Shown here: positions 7,405-15,452 of the stretch, one piece after another
How the letters are laid out: each line of letters begins with the position of its first letter
How positions within the stretch are numbered: position 1 is the first letter of the stretch
Source: Mycobacterium sp. ST-F2
Lineage (GTDB): Bacteria > Actinomycetota > Actinomycetes > Mycobacteriales > Mycobacteriaceae
Direction of reading: 5' to 3'
Assembly (NCBI RefSeq): GCF_001905655.1
Contig: NZ_JMHT01000006.1
Coordinates: forward strand, 106,771 to 170,770
Length of the DNA stretch: 64,000 nucleotides
Translations under genes and position numbers: made by a program
The notes under the pieces: generated by a model
What the model saw: the letters and a program-made list of their open reading frames with translations, nothing else
Database searches by the model: none
Told to the model about the DNA's origin: nothing

Positions 7405-8403
7405 TTGACTGATTCATACCTATCAGCGGTCTCAGTCCAATTGCCGCCTGCCGTAACGGTATTCGAAGATGTCGCTTCGGCACCTGAATGGCGCGCGGTC
7501 AGCCAATACCCCGGCGGGACGCCTGTCGAGATGGCGGTCGAGGTCGGTATTCCCGCAGTCAATCGCAGCGGTATCGACAGTGCACAGTTCGATTGGCTGA
7601 TACACACCGGCAGCGGCTATCAGGGAGCACGTTCTTGGCCGGTCCATCACGCCGTACAAGCAGCTGTCCTGGGCTCGAATGGCAACGCGATCGAGGTCCG
7701 GCAGTTCTGCGCGGGCGGCCTGACGTCGTGGACACTCGCTGATTCGATGCGCCGTCCCGACCGTGCCGTCGTATGCACGGCCGCCGACAACTGGTCCTGG
7801 ACAGACCGATTCGCACTCTCACGCCACGATGCCGGCGAACCCTTCGCTGATGTGGCGAGCGCCGCGGTAATCGGCCCGAGCGGGTTCGCCCAGATTCTCA
7901 GCACCGGGAATGCCAGCTGCCCTGACCATGCAGATGCCTGGCGCTCCGATGATCAGTTCTGGGAGCACATGACCCAGAAGGGTTTTCGCGACGCATACGT
8001 GAACGCAATAGGATCGCGCGCACCATCGACCATGCGCGCATCGACGAGAATGATTGCCACGGCGCTGCGTTTGGCCCTGGCCGACGCTGGCCTTGATCCG
8101 GCAGATGTCACCTGTTTCGTGCCACCCAGCTCGCGCACCGGCGAACCGTACCGGCTGCTCGCATCACGCATGGGCCTGCCGTGGATGGACGAGCTCTACC
8201 AATTCCATCTGGATCACGGATATCTCAGTGTGTCAGCACAAGCTGCGGGCCTCGGCCACCTGGCTCGGTTGGGGCTCCTCGACGACGGCGCGACCGTCCT
8301 GCTCGTCGCAACCGAATACAACCTGAGCGCTACCGCTGTTGTCGTACGTATCGTCCGCCGCCCGGAGCTCTCCATCGAAGACCGCGTGGTCACGGTGCAC
8401 TGA
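7405..8403 (+). CDS. Ketosynthase-III-like (FabH/thiolase-fold) protein with degenerate active site
   Basis: The product is 332 aa, the usual FabH length. The only possible start is TTG at 7405, because an in-frame TAG ends at 7401. The duplicated thiolase fold is recognisable: the N-terminal half holds a candidate nucleophile Cys102 in RQFCAGGLTSW, and the C-terminal half has GLDPADVTCFVPPSS and DHGYLSVSAQAAG. In FabH the latter two places carry the catalytic His (H-x-A-N) and Asn (G-N-T-S-A-A-S); here they read PPSS and HGYLSVS. Condensing activity is therefore doubtful; acyl transfer or a scaffold role is possible. It lies between a toxin operon and an ESX substrate operon and is followed 44 nt later by a beta-propeller gene. 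What it acylates, if anything, cannot be told. Confidence 0.7.
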   Translation: MTDSYLSAVSVQLPPAVTVFEDVASAPEWRAVSQYPGGTPVEMAVEVGIPAVNRSGIDSAQFDWLIHTGSGYQGARSWPVHHAVQAAVLGSNGNAIEVRQFCAGGLTSWTLADSMRRPDRAVVCTAADNWSWTDRFALSRHDAGEPFADVASAAVIGPSGFAQILSTGNASCPDHADAWRSDDQFWEHMTQKGFRDAYVNAIGSRAPSTMRASTRMIATALRLALADAGLDPADVTCFVPPSSRTGEPYRLLASRMGLPWMDELYQFHLDHGYLSVSAQAAGLGHLARLGLLDDGATVLLVATEYNLSATAVVVRIVRRPELSIEDRVVTVH

Positions 8404-8447
8404 GCACATGTCCAGGCGACCTCAAGAGGCTTGGCTAGGCTGAACCT

Positions 8448-9869
8448 GTGGGCGTAAACACCGATTGGCAAGCTCCCTCTGAACCCAACCCGCACCGGAA
8501 ACGCCGATGGGGCCTCTGGATCGCACTGGCATCGGTTGTGGTCCTGGTGATCGCGGGCGCGGTCGTGGTCATTCCGCGATGGCTCCACACAAACACCGGT
8601 CAATCCACCGCCGAACGGGAAATCGCCATCCCCGGCGCCGTCCTGCTTCCCTCGCTACGTCAAAAGCCGGTACCCGGCTGGCGAGTCAAACTGGACGAGC
8701 TGATCCCGAACACAAATCAGCGGTTGCAAGCCCAGATGTTCGGATACCTCGGCGACAACGCCTACTTCACGGTCAGCGGCCCCGGCAACCACCCACGCGC
8801 GTGGATCGTCGGACTCGACGTCAAGCACGGCACACCGCTCTTCCCGCCAGTCGAAATTCTCGATTACATGGGCGCCGACTGCTACGTCAACGGACCACAC
8901 CCACTCCTGTGCCTCAACAATCGCGGCAGTGACGATCAGATCGAAGCATGGGTTATCGACAGCCATAGTGGCGCCGTAGTCTCTCGCGGGCCCACCGACC
9001 TGCGCGTGACCACACAAGATCCGTCGCTCTTTACCGTCGATTCCGTCGGTGACTACGCCGTCGCCCTCCACTACGGTGTGGGCTGGTACGGGCTCGGCGA
9101 TCATGGTGAGCGCACCTGGTTCGTTCCCGGTACCGGAGAGGGTGTTGTCCACACCGTCGGGAAGCAGGACTTTCCCGGCGATCCGGTATCTAACCTGGTC
9201 GCTGACCAGGACGGGCCTGGCCTGGTGTTCTCCGCCGAGAACGGCAAAATCTTCGACCACGTCCCCGGCTGGGTCGAACCGGTCATGGGCGGCTTCGTTG
9301 TCATGGACGGCCAATCACCCTCGGCGTTCCACTTCTACGACAACAACGGCAACAAGAAAGGCGAATACCGCCCCAAAGATGGCGAATCTGCTGAAATCGC
9401 CGGCAACGGACAACGCGCCATCGTCACCCTCAGCAAGATCGGATCCAACGGGGCCAAGCAACTCATCTTCACCGCCAGCGGCCAACTCATCGCCGAAACC
9501 AAAACACACTCCCTGAACATCCGATTTATCGGCAACGATATGTACGCCGCCCCCGACGACGCCGCTTTCAAACCCAACGCCATCTGGAGCAAATACAACC
9601 TCACCACCGGAAACAGCGTCTCGGCATGCGCGGGCCTGCCCGTCGACGCGGTCAATTACGTCGGATCTGACGGCACCGTCGTAGTCGGATGGATTTCCGG
9701 TGCCACCCCGAGCGATCCAGTGTTTGTCGCGGTCGATACAAACACCTGCACCCGACAGTGGGAGCTACCCGACCCACAGACTCACACGCGCCTATGGGCT
9801 GTCGGATCAACGTTGATACAGTCCCGTTTCGATACCAAGGAGATCGTCTCGCTGGTGCCGCCGAGCTAG
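8448..9869 (+). CDS. Single-pass membrane protein with extracytoplasmic beta-propeller-like domain
   Basis: The product is 473 aa from a GTG at 8448. After a short basic N-terminus (NPHRKRRWG) there is one transmembrane helix at about residues 21-43, then about 420 residues of repeated short strands with aspartate/glycine-rich turns (for example VGLDVKHGTPLFPPVEI, WVIDSHSGAVVSRGP, VAVDTNTCTRQWELP). This is typical of PQQ-like/WD-type propellers in which each blade reports a value and a unit ends in W or F. It probably sits in the periplasm as a scaffold or sensor. It is most likely cotranscribed with the KAS-III-like gene and overlaps the convergent EspG-like gene by 4 nt. No catalytic or metal-binding motif is obvious. 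Confidence 0.65.
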   Translation: MGVNTDWQAPSEPNPHRKRRWGLWIALASVVVLVIAGAVVVIPRWLHTNTGQSTAEREIAIPGAVLLPSLRQKPVPGWRVKLDELIPNTNQRLQAQMFGYLGDNAYFTVSGPGNHPRAWIVGLDVKHGTPLFPPVEILDYMGADCYVNGPHPLLCLNNRGSDDQIEAWVIDSHSGAVVSRGPTDLRVTTQDPSLFTVDSVGDYAVALHYGVGWYGLGDHGERTWFVPGTGEGVVHTVGKQDFPGDPVSNLVADQDGPGLVFSAENGKIFDHVPGWVEPVMGGFVVMDGQSPSAFHFYDNNGNKKGEYRPKDGESAEIAGNGQRAIVTLSKIGSNGAKQLIFTASGQLIAETKTHSLNIRFIGNDMYAAPDDAAFKPNAIWSKYNLTTGNSVSACAGLPVDAVNYVGSDGTVVVGWISGATPSDPVFVAVDTNTCTRQWELPDPQTHTRLWAVGSTLIQSRFDTKEIVSLVPPS

Positions 9870-10633
9870 TCGCCTTCCCTGCGCGCTCGAACCTGGACAA
9901 CATCCGCAGCAATCAGGCGATCAATGCTCTCTGCCAATCGCTTTCTTGTGACGGGAGAGGCTGTTTCGTAGGGCTCGCGGACGATGTAGTCGCCCTGCTT
10001 CGTGGCGATCCACCCGATGAACGGCTTGGTTCTGTCTCGGCCCCACCGGGATGCCGGTCGATAGTGTGTCTGCACTTCTCCTCCCGCCAGCAATTCATCT
10101 GAAGGAACCACGATAGGTGGGTCGGCCACTGTGACGCGATCAAGGATGTTGGCGCTGCCGAGCGTCCGCGTCGATGCGCGGTCATGCACTCTGACGCTCG
10201 GCACGGTGACTACCGGGGACGTGCCGGGCCTACCGGTGAGCTGTGCAAGTTTGGCGACCTCCGCTCCCAATTCGTACGGAGATACCTGCCGCACGGAAAT
10301 GGTGTCGTCGTCACCCTGTGTCGCAATGAATCCGATATCTTGGCGTCGAGTAGCGGATACAGCAAGTGAACTACCGGTTTTTGCCGTGACATTTAAGCAC
10401 TCGACGCGAATATCGTGTTCCCGTAGCTGGACATCAAGCCATTTCTCAAGGTGACGAAACCGTCCATCGTCAAACTCCCCGAGCAGTTGCCTTCGGTACC
10501 GCTGCAAGTCCTGTTCATACACATACGGAAGTGGCTCGAGGTGGCGAAACGGGTAGGAAAGAAACTTCCTCCCGTAGTGGTGAGTGAGCGTCTCCAAATC
10601 CAGGACGCTAATGGTTCCGATCTGTCGATTCAT
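9866..10633 (-). CDS. EspG-like ESX chaperone (divergent)
   Basis: The product is 255 aa, within the EspG size range. The N-terminus (ISVLDLETLTHHYGRKFLSYPFRHLEP) and a middle containing LAQLTGRPGTSPVVTVPSV fit the PF14011 pattern loosely; the match is weaker than for the gene at 13203. EspG proteins bind the tip of cognate PE/PPE-type substrates in the cytoplasm and keep them soluble for export. It is the last gene of the substrate operon, 12 nt after the EspB-like gene, so EspB-like or the 12123 protein may be its client. An alternative is a locus-specific regulatory protein. Two EspG-like proteins in one operon would suggest two different substrate pairs. Confidence 0.5.
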   Translation of the reverse strand: MNRQIGTISVLDLETLTHHYGRKFLSYPFRHLEPLPYVYEQDLQRYRRQLLGEFDDGRFRHLEKWLDVQLREHDIRVECLNVTAKTGSSLAVSATRRQDIGFIATQGDDDTISVRQVSPYELGAEVAKLAQLTGRPGTSPVVTVPSVRVHDRASTRTLGSANILDRVTVADPPIVVPSDELLAGGEVQTHYRPASRWGRDRTKPFIGWIATKQGDYIVREPYETASPVTRKRLAESIDRLIAADVVQVRARREGD

Positions 10634-10645
10634 CGACGCAGCAAC

Positions 10646-12097
10646 CTACTGTCTGGACGCCTGCGCATCGCTTTCTTGTTGTCCCTCATCGCCCACCACC
10701 GACACAACCGCCTCTGCCTCTCCGGCGATGGTGGCCCCGTTTCTGCGAGTCCGCAGGGCCTTGCTGACCTTGTGTTCTTTACCATCGCCTCCCGCGCCTT
10801 TCGAGCCCGCGGCCGGTGCGCCCGCACCGGGTGACGAGGAGCCGATGCCGGCCTTTGCGGCTGTTGTCGGGTTCGCACCGGTTGAGCTTGCGCTGACCGA
10901 TTGCGCCGCGGGCCGACTCGCCGGGAGTTCGCTACCAAGCCGCGCGCCACCACCGCTACCGCCGCCCCCCGCTCGGCCTCCTCCCAGCGAACTACCCCCG
11001 GACGCCTTCGCGCCCTTGCCCAAATTGAGAACGCCTTCCGGCAGCCCCGGTTTCTTGTTCGCCAGACCTTGGAGCGCACTAGCCGCTTGCGTCGCGGCAT
11101 TGGTCGCGCCACTCATCGCCTGATTCGCAGCATCCGATGCGCCGCTCAATCCACTCTTCGCCGCATCCGCTGCCCCCGACAATGCATCGGTGGCACCCTG
11201 CGACGCCTGCTGCTGCCCTTGATCACCAGTACTTGCCAGACCCCCCTTGCCCAGGGATGATGCCGTGGGCATCGTAGGAAGCGTGGACGTTCCCCCCGCT
11301 GACATCGATGGCGTACCGCCCCCCGACGACGACAGACTCGGTGCGCCCGAACCAGGCGAATCGAGGTTCACGCCGGGAATCTGCGGCGGCGTGTTCGGCT
11401 TCGATGTTGTATCGACGACGAACTGCGGGTAACCGCCTTGAACATCCTTGACCCCCGGTATGTAGCTGCCGTTCATGATGGACCGCATCCAGGAGTTGTA
11501 ATCTTCCTCGACCTGCTTGACATTTGGCGTCGTGGTTACTTGATAGACACCGCCGCGCCCTGCTGATCGCGTTTCGGTCTTCGCGCTCTTGTCATCGAGG
11601 TACCGGTCGTACAGAGTCGGGAAGGTTCCATCAATGTCTTGCACAAGATGTTTATTGACATACTGGAACGTATCCCGGAACTTGTGCACAAGTTCTGCTG
11701 CCCGCAGCGCGGCAGTACCGGTATAGAACGGCTCAGCCGTAGATTGCATTGCGTTGTCGAACGCGGCCTGTATGGTCTTGCCCTCCCAGGCGCCGTCCTT
11801 TTTCAGCGCTAACAATTTGCGCTCGAACGACCGTGAAGCCTTCCTGAGCCCGTTGCCGATATCTCGCCACGCTTGATCAACCGACGTTGGCACCACATAC
11901 TCGGGCACCGGCTTGAATTCGTTGAACATGGAGACGAAATCCCGGCCGAACGCCTCATTGAACTTCCCAAAGTCATTCTTGGGGATGACGAGCGCATCCT
12001 GACCATCAGATGCAGCGAGGCCCTGTTTGAGTGCCTTGTCTCCCTGCACGTCACTGTCATCGAACGCCTTGGTCGAATCTGGATCGTCTCCACACAC
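10646..12097 (-). CDS. EspB-like ESX-secreted protein
   Basis: The product is 483 aa from a GTG at 12097, close to the 460 aa of EspB. Residues 1-230 are predicted helical and could form a PE/PPE-like bundle; AWEGKT at about residue 110 resembles the W-x-G turn and a long helix pair follows. Residues 235-440 are low-complexity Gly/Ser/Ala, with an alanine-rich stretch (ASQGATDALSGAADAAKS) that could be a further amphipathic helix, and the tail is basic. This N-terminal bundle plus disordered C-terminus is the EspB layout. It has no signal peptide, as expected for an ESX substrate. It follows 12123 by about 25 nt. EspB oligomers and lipid binding are known for the family; neither can be read here. 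Confidence 0.6.
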   Translation of the reverse strand: MCGDDPDSTKAFDDSDVQGDKALKQGLAASDGQDALVIPKNDFGKFNEAFGRDFVSMFNEFKPVPEYVVPTSVDQAWRDIGNGLRKASRSFERKLLALKKDGAWEGKTIQAAFDNAMQSTAEPFYTGTAALRAAELVHKFRDTFQYVNKHLVQDIDGTFPTLYDRYLDDKSAKTETRSAGRGGVYQVTTTPNVKQVEEDYNSWMRSIMNGSYIPGVKDVQGGYPQFVVDTTSKPNTPPQIPGVNLDSPGSGAPSLSSSGGGTPSMSAGGTSTLPTMPTASSLGKGGLASTGDQGQQQASQGATDALSGAADAAKSGLSGASDAANQAMSGATNAATQAASALQGLANKKPGLPEGVLNLGKGAKASGGSSLGGGRAGGGGSGGGARLGSELPASRPAAQSVSASSTGANPTTAAKAGIGSSSPGAGAPAAGSKGAGGDGKEHKVSKALRTRRNGATIAGEAEAVVSVVGDEGQQESDAQASRQ

Positions 12098-12122
12098 GAT
12101 TGGTGAACCTTACTGATCTCGC

Positions 12123-12479
12123 CTAGCTCTGGTCGACATTCTGCAGTCGCTTGTAGGCAGTCTCGATCGCTTCTTTCAGATCTTCCAGATACGTCTTGTA
12201 CTTATTGACAGCATCCTCCACGCTGTCCGGCGCGGTCTGCTGCAACAGCTTCTTGGTTTCTGTCGCCGAGAGAAGATCGACTCCGTCGATCTCACCCGCA
12301 TAGTTCGACCGAATTGTCTGGAAATGAGGTTTCAACGTGTTCAAATCAGCTAGGCACTCATCAATTGCCGTGACCCACGCCTTCTTGGCGTCCGGGCTTA
12401 ACTTCACAAAATCGCCGGTACCGTTCTTGGCGGCTTCGGTGATCGCCTGAACAGTCGCGATATTTACATCTGTTGACAT
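12123..12479 (-). CDS. Small helical ESX-operon protein, possibly a PE/WXG-like partner
   Basis: The product is 118 aa from an ATG at 12479 with a strong GGGAGGG site 6-7 nt upstream. It appears all-helical; the C-terminal helix YKTYLEDLKEAIETAYKRLQ is amphipathic and rich in charged residues. There is no W-x-G turn and no signal peptide. It lies between the EsxA-like and EspB-like genes, so it is a candidate helical partner for the EspB-like protein. I do not recognise the family. An exported role is inferred only from size and neighbours. Confidence 0.6.
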   Translation of the reverse strand: MSTDVNIATVQAITEAAKNGTGDFVKLSPDAKKAWVTAIDECLADLNTLKPHFQTIRSNYAGEIDGVDLLSATETKKLLQQTAPDSVEDAVNKYKTYLEDLKEAIETAYKRLQNVDQS

Positions 12480-12551
12480 TGTTCACCCTCCCAATCAACC
12501 CGCAAAGCCCAGACCCACCAACCTGGCGGGTCCGGGCTCCACGGTTACCGG

Positions 12552-12842
12552 TCAGAACGCGGCAGCGTTGGCCCGGTCCATCGCCTGCATGGCGTCCTGC
12601 TGATCCTGCGCCTGCTTCTGCGTGTTCACCGTGGTGTTCAGCGCTTCTTCCAACATGTTGTTGACTTCCTGGTGCGCCTGGGTCAGCGCAGCCGCGCCGT
12701 CACCTTCGTACACCTCGGCCAGCGTGGTGAAGATGGTGTGAATGTCCTCACGGACCTCCTGGATGGCGTTCGTCATCCCGGTGATGTCCTCGAGGTGTCC
12801 GGCGTTGGCGCCGAAGTTGTAGAGAATTCCGTCTGCAGCCAT
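12552..12842 (-). CDS. EsxA (ESAT-6)-like WXG100 protein
   Basis: The product is 96 aa, the standard ESAT-6 length, and forms a helical hairpin. The turn is VYEGDG, so the usual Trp of W-x-G is Tyr while the Gly is kept. The C-terminal helix is long and Gln/Ala-rich (TQKQAQDQQDAMQAMDRA). An AGGA site precedes the ATG. It is the second of a tandem esx pair (16 nt after the EsxB-like gene), as in all ESX loci; the partners form a heterodimer exported by the ESX channel. Which ESX class it belongs to cannot be fixed from so short a protein. Confidence 0.85.
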   Translation of the reverse strand: MAADGILYNFGANAGHLEDITGMTNAIQEVREDIHTIFTTLAEVYEGDGAAALTQAHQEVNNMLEEALNTTVNTQKQAQDQQDAMQAMDRANAAAF

Positions 12843-12857
12843 GATGTCCTGCCTTCC

Positions 12858-13127
12858 TTAGCTCTGGTCCAGGTTGGCAACCGAACGCATGTGCTCGGAG
12901 CCCTTTTCGACGATGTTGTTCAGTGTGGAAATGATCTGGTCGAACTCTTCGCGCTGGCTCTGCGACACCCGGCCGTAGTTGCCGGCCGAGTCACCGTGCC
13001 ATGAGGCCGACAACATCTGCTGCTGCGCGTCCTCGATCTGGTTCAGCTTCTGCACGGCCTGGTCACGCGCGGCGTTGATCTGCTCGATCTTCGCCTCGGC
13101 TTCGGCCGGGGTGAGTGAAACTGTCAT
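12858..13127 (-). CDS. EsxB (CFP-10)-like WXG100 protein
   Basis: The product is 89 aa with a canonical ASWHGDSAG turn (W-x-G) between two long helices. It is encoded directly upstream of the EsxA-like gene, so the two should heterodimerise. CFP-10-type proteins carry a Y-x-x-x-D/E export signal in the C-terminal tail; here the tail (EKGSEHMRSVANLDQS) lacks an obvious Tyr, so the bipartite signal may be provided differently. A gap of about 75 nt separates it from the EspG gene upstream. Confidence 0.85.
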   Translation of the reverse strand: MTVSLTPAEAEAKIEQINAARDQAVQKLNQIEDAQQQMLSASWHGDSAGNYGRVSQSQREEFDQIISTLNNIVEKGSEHMRSVANLDQS

Positions 13128-13202
13128 GTGTCACTACTCGCTTTCTATTCGTAATCTCTTGTCGTCCATGGTTTTCTGCCTTTGGGCCAAACAGCATTCC
13201 CC

Positions 13203-14015
13203 TTAAAGGTCCCCCCATCCCTCGTCGGAAAGCTCCACCAGCTGGCCGATCGCCTGCCCTACGGCGTGATCGGATCCAGCTTTCAGGGTCGACCAGAGCT
13301 GCCCTGCCGGAGATGAGCTGGGGGCGCCCACGATGCGGCCACGTTTGGTGTAGAACACACCGACCGCCGCGGGGCTGCGAGAAATCCTGTCGTCGTCGCT
13401 ATCGAGTGCGTAGTAGACGATCTCGGCGAACGCCTGCCGGGATGCCAGCGCCGAGCCGAGCAGCATGGCCGCTCGCGGTTCGGCGCCCAGTGCCCGCACC
13501 CGATCGGCCAATACCGCCGGGTCGTGTGTGCCGGAGAGGTTTTCGACCATCGCCGCCAGCGGCGCTCCGACCGGGGTGATGTCGGCCGCCGCCGCGCGCG
13601 GTAGCTCGGCGAGCAATGCCGCTGCCGCATCACGCAATTCAACGCCACGGCCGATGACCCGGAGCGTGATGTCGTGCGCGACCCGGCGGGCCAGCACACA
13701 CAGCGAACCGCGACGGGCGACGCAGATCCGCGCGGTACCTTCCGGCGTGACGAGGCGCATCGCCAGTTCCCGGTCGGGGCGCTGCAACACCTGCAGCAGC
13801 GGTACCAGATCGGCGTCGACGACGCCGTCGGCGATCACCCCGCGTGCCGCCAATGTCTGTGTCGCACGGTCGAATGCAGTGTGCAGACGATCCAATGTGG
13901 TGTGCCGGGCCCGCACCGCGAGGACGGCCGGGAAGCTCAGCACCCCGACCCGCGCACCGGCTACCTGCAGCTCATCATCGGTAAGCATGATCTGCGGCTG
14001 CAGCGACGCCGTCAT
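13203..14015 (-). CDS. espG: EspG-family ESX secretion chaperone
   Basis: The product is 270 aa, matching the EspG family. I chose the ATG at 14015 because it overlaps the PPE stop codon (ATGA) and the next residues (TASLQPQIMLTDDELQVAG) are the typical family start; a start at 14060 would add residues encoded inside the PPE gene. The order of a central region with TPEGTARICVARRG, a strand segment ending in DITLRVIGRGVEL and a C-terminal part with SPAAVGVFYTKRGRIVGAPS is characteristic. EspG binds the helical tip of its cognate PE-PPE heterodimer in the cytoplasm. The PE and PPE genes directly upstream are its evident clients. It is translationally coupled to PPE. Confidence 0.85.
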   Translation of the reverse strand: MTASLQPQIMLTDDELQVAGARVGVLSFPAVLAVRARHTTLDRLHTAFDRATQTLAARGVIADGVVDADLVPLLQVLQRPDRELAMRLVTPEGTARICVARRGSLCVLARRVAHDITLRVIGRGVELRDAAAALLAELPRAAAADITPVGAPLAAMVENLSGTHDPAVLADRVRALGAEPRAAMLLGSALASRQAFAEIVYYALDSDDDRISRSPAAVGVFYTKRGRIVGAPSSSPAGQLWSTLKAGSDHAVGQAIGQLVELSDEGWGDL

Positions 14016-15085
14016 ATCGATAGCCCCTTGTCCACACCGATCACCGACGGGGCCACCCACTGATCCGACACTTGCTGCAACGTGCGCTCGGGTTCCTCGG
14101 CGTAACCAGGTGTTTCAGGGCCATCGGGCACTACAAGCTCGTCGAACACCGATGTGTTGGGTCCCCAGCTCACACTGGCGGTGAACGGTGCATCATTCTG
14201 CGCCGCGGCCGGCAACCACGAGCCGCCGTTATCGGAGAGCCCGGCGCCGGGTTCGCCACCGCCGGCCAAAGCCGCTGCAGGCATGGATGATTCATGCTCG
14301 CGGTTGCTGTCACCACGGCCGTGGGCACCGGCCATCGGCCCGTACCCGCCGCCACCCATCCCGGCGCCGCCGCCACCCGCGGCGGCAACCTTCTGCAGGT
14401 TCTTGGCCTCGCCGCTGGAGGCAGCGGTGGTGACCCGGAACGGCGACAACGGCGGCGGAGCGACACCGGCACCCCCACCTGCGCCGCCGCCACCGGAACC
14501 TTCGCCGGCCTTGGCATCCTGCTCTGCCTTCAGCGCATCGCCCTTGGCGACGTCGGGCGGCAGGGGCTGCTCCCACGGTTCGGCCAGCGCGGCGCAGGCT
14601 TCCTCGTACTGCTGCATCACGGCCGCGGCATTCGCCTGATCGGCCGTGGCCGCCTCGTCGAACTCGGCGAACGTGCCGTTCAGCACCGCCCCGTTGTAGG
14701 CGGCCAGCGACGCCATCATGTCCTGCGAGGCCTTGGCCTCGACTGCTTCGGACACGCTCGGCATCGCCAGGATCGCAACGGTATTCGCGACGGCGGCTTC
14801 CTCGGCACGCTGACCGTTGGCCGCGGCACTCAGGCTGACGGCCTGCAGCCACTTGCTGAACTCTTCGAGCTTCCGCGTCGCGGCGTCCGAGCCGTGGCTT
14901 GCGAACGAAGCCTTGATCCGTTCGATGATCTTGTCGAAATCAGTTGAAACACTGGCCAATTCGTTGGCCACCCGAATCCAGGCGGCACCCGCCTGGCCCA
15001 CTGAAGTCGGTCCGGGTCCGTCGGTTAGATCACGAGCGAGTTGCTCGGTGCTGCGCGACTCCCAGTTGACGTTGGTGAAACCCAT
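14012..15085 (-). CDS. PPE-family protein (short, ESX-locus type)
   Basis: The product is 357 aa. Residues 1-170 form the PPE helical domain, with an N-terminus typical of ESX-locus PPE proteins (GFTNVNWESRSTEQLARDL), a WIRVANELASV helix and YEEACAALAEPWEQPLPPD closing the bundle. The C-terminal half is Gly/Ala-rich and ends in a conserved-looking tail with PFTASVSWGP. It resembles PPE68/PPE69, encoded in ESX-1/ESX-2, rather than the long PPE repeat families. It pairs with the PE-like product 56 nt upstream and is chaperoned by the coupled EspG. Its expected fate is export to the envelope or outside. Confidence 0.85.
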   Translation of the reverse strand: MGFTNVNWESRSTEQLARDLTDGPGPTSVGQAGAAWIRVANELASVSTDFDKIIERIKASFASHGSDAATRKLEEFSKWLQAVSLSAAANGQRAEEAAVANTVAILAMPSVSEAVEAKASQDMMASLAAYNGAVLNGTFAEFDEAATADQANAAAVMQQYEEACAALAEPWEQPLPPDVAKGDALKAEQDAKAGEGSGGGGAGGGAGVAPPPLSPFRVTTAASSGEAKNLQKVAAAGGGGAGMGGGGYGPMAGAHGRGDSNREHESSMPAAALAGGGEPGAGLSDNGGSWLPAAAQNDAPFTASVSWGPNTSVFDELVVPDGPETPGYAEEPERTLQQVSDQWVAPSVIGVDKGLSI

Positions 15086-15140
15086 GTTCTAACCCCCTCC
15101 CCTCGCTATCAATGCCGCGAACGGCGCTGTAGTGCCGGCG

Positions 15141-15437
15141 TCAGACGGCGAAGTCCTGGTCGGCGGCGACGACGTTGTCGGTGTGATCCCGCAGGGTCGC
15201 GGAAACTTCGCGAATCTCGGTGAAGCCCTGCTCGGCCGACTTGCCGAACGCGTCGTGCACCTGGTTGAGCGTGGCGGCCACGCGCTGAGACACTTCGTCC
15301 CGACCGGACGCCGTCACAGTCAGATTGGGGGCCTCGGTCTGCATGACCTTCTCCACCCGGTTGGCAAGCTCGTCGAGCTGTTTGGTGGCATCGGCAACCT
15401 CAGCCGGGGCCATCGCGAAATCATTGGTGCTGGCCAT
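15141..15437 (-). CDS. PE-like ESX substrate
   Basis: The product is 98 aa and all-helical, starting ASTNDFAMAPAEVADATKQL. The middle (TVTASGRDEVSQRVAATLNQV) aligns by eye with the PE35-type segment containing a G-x-D-E-V-S core, and the C-terminal helix holds the export-signal region. It lacks the literal Pro-Glu near the N-terminus, as is common for ESX-locus PE proteins. It lies upstream of PPE in the standard order. WXG100-like proteins of EspC type are an alternative label. Confidence 0.75.
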   Translation of the reverse strand: MASTNDFAMAPAEVADATKQLDELANRVEKVMQTEAPNLTVTASGRDEVSQRVAATLNQVHDAFGKSAEQGFTEIREVSATLRDHTDNVVAADQDFAV

Positions 15438-15452
15438 GTCGAATCTCCTCGT

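Noticed and set aside
10630..11112. A 160-codon frame inside the EspB-like gene
   Set aside because: Alternative frame of the low-complexity C-terminal half; no ribosome-binding site or family.
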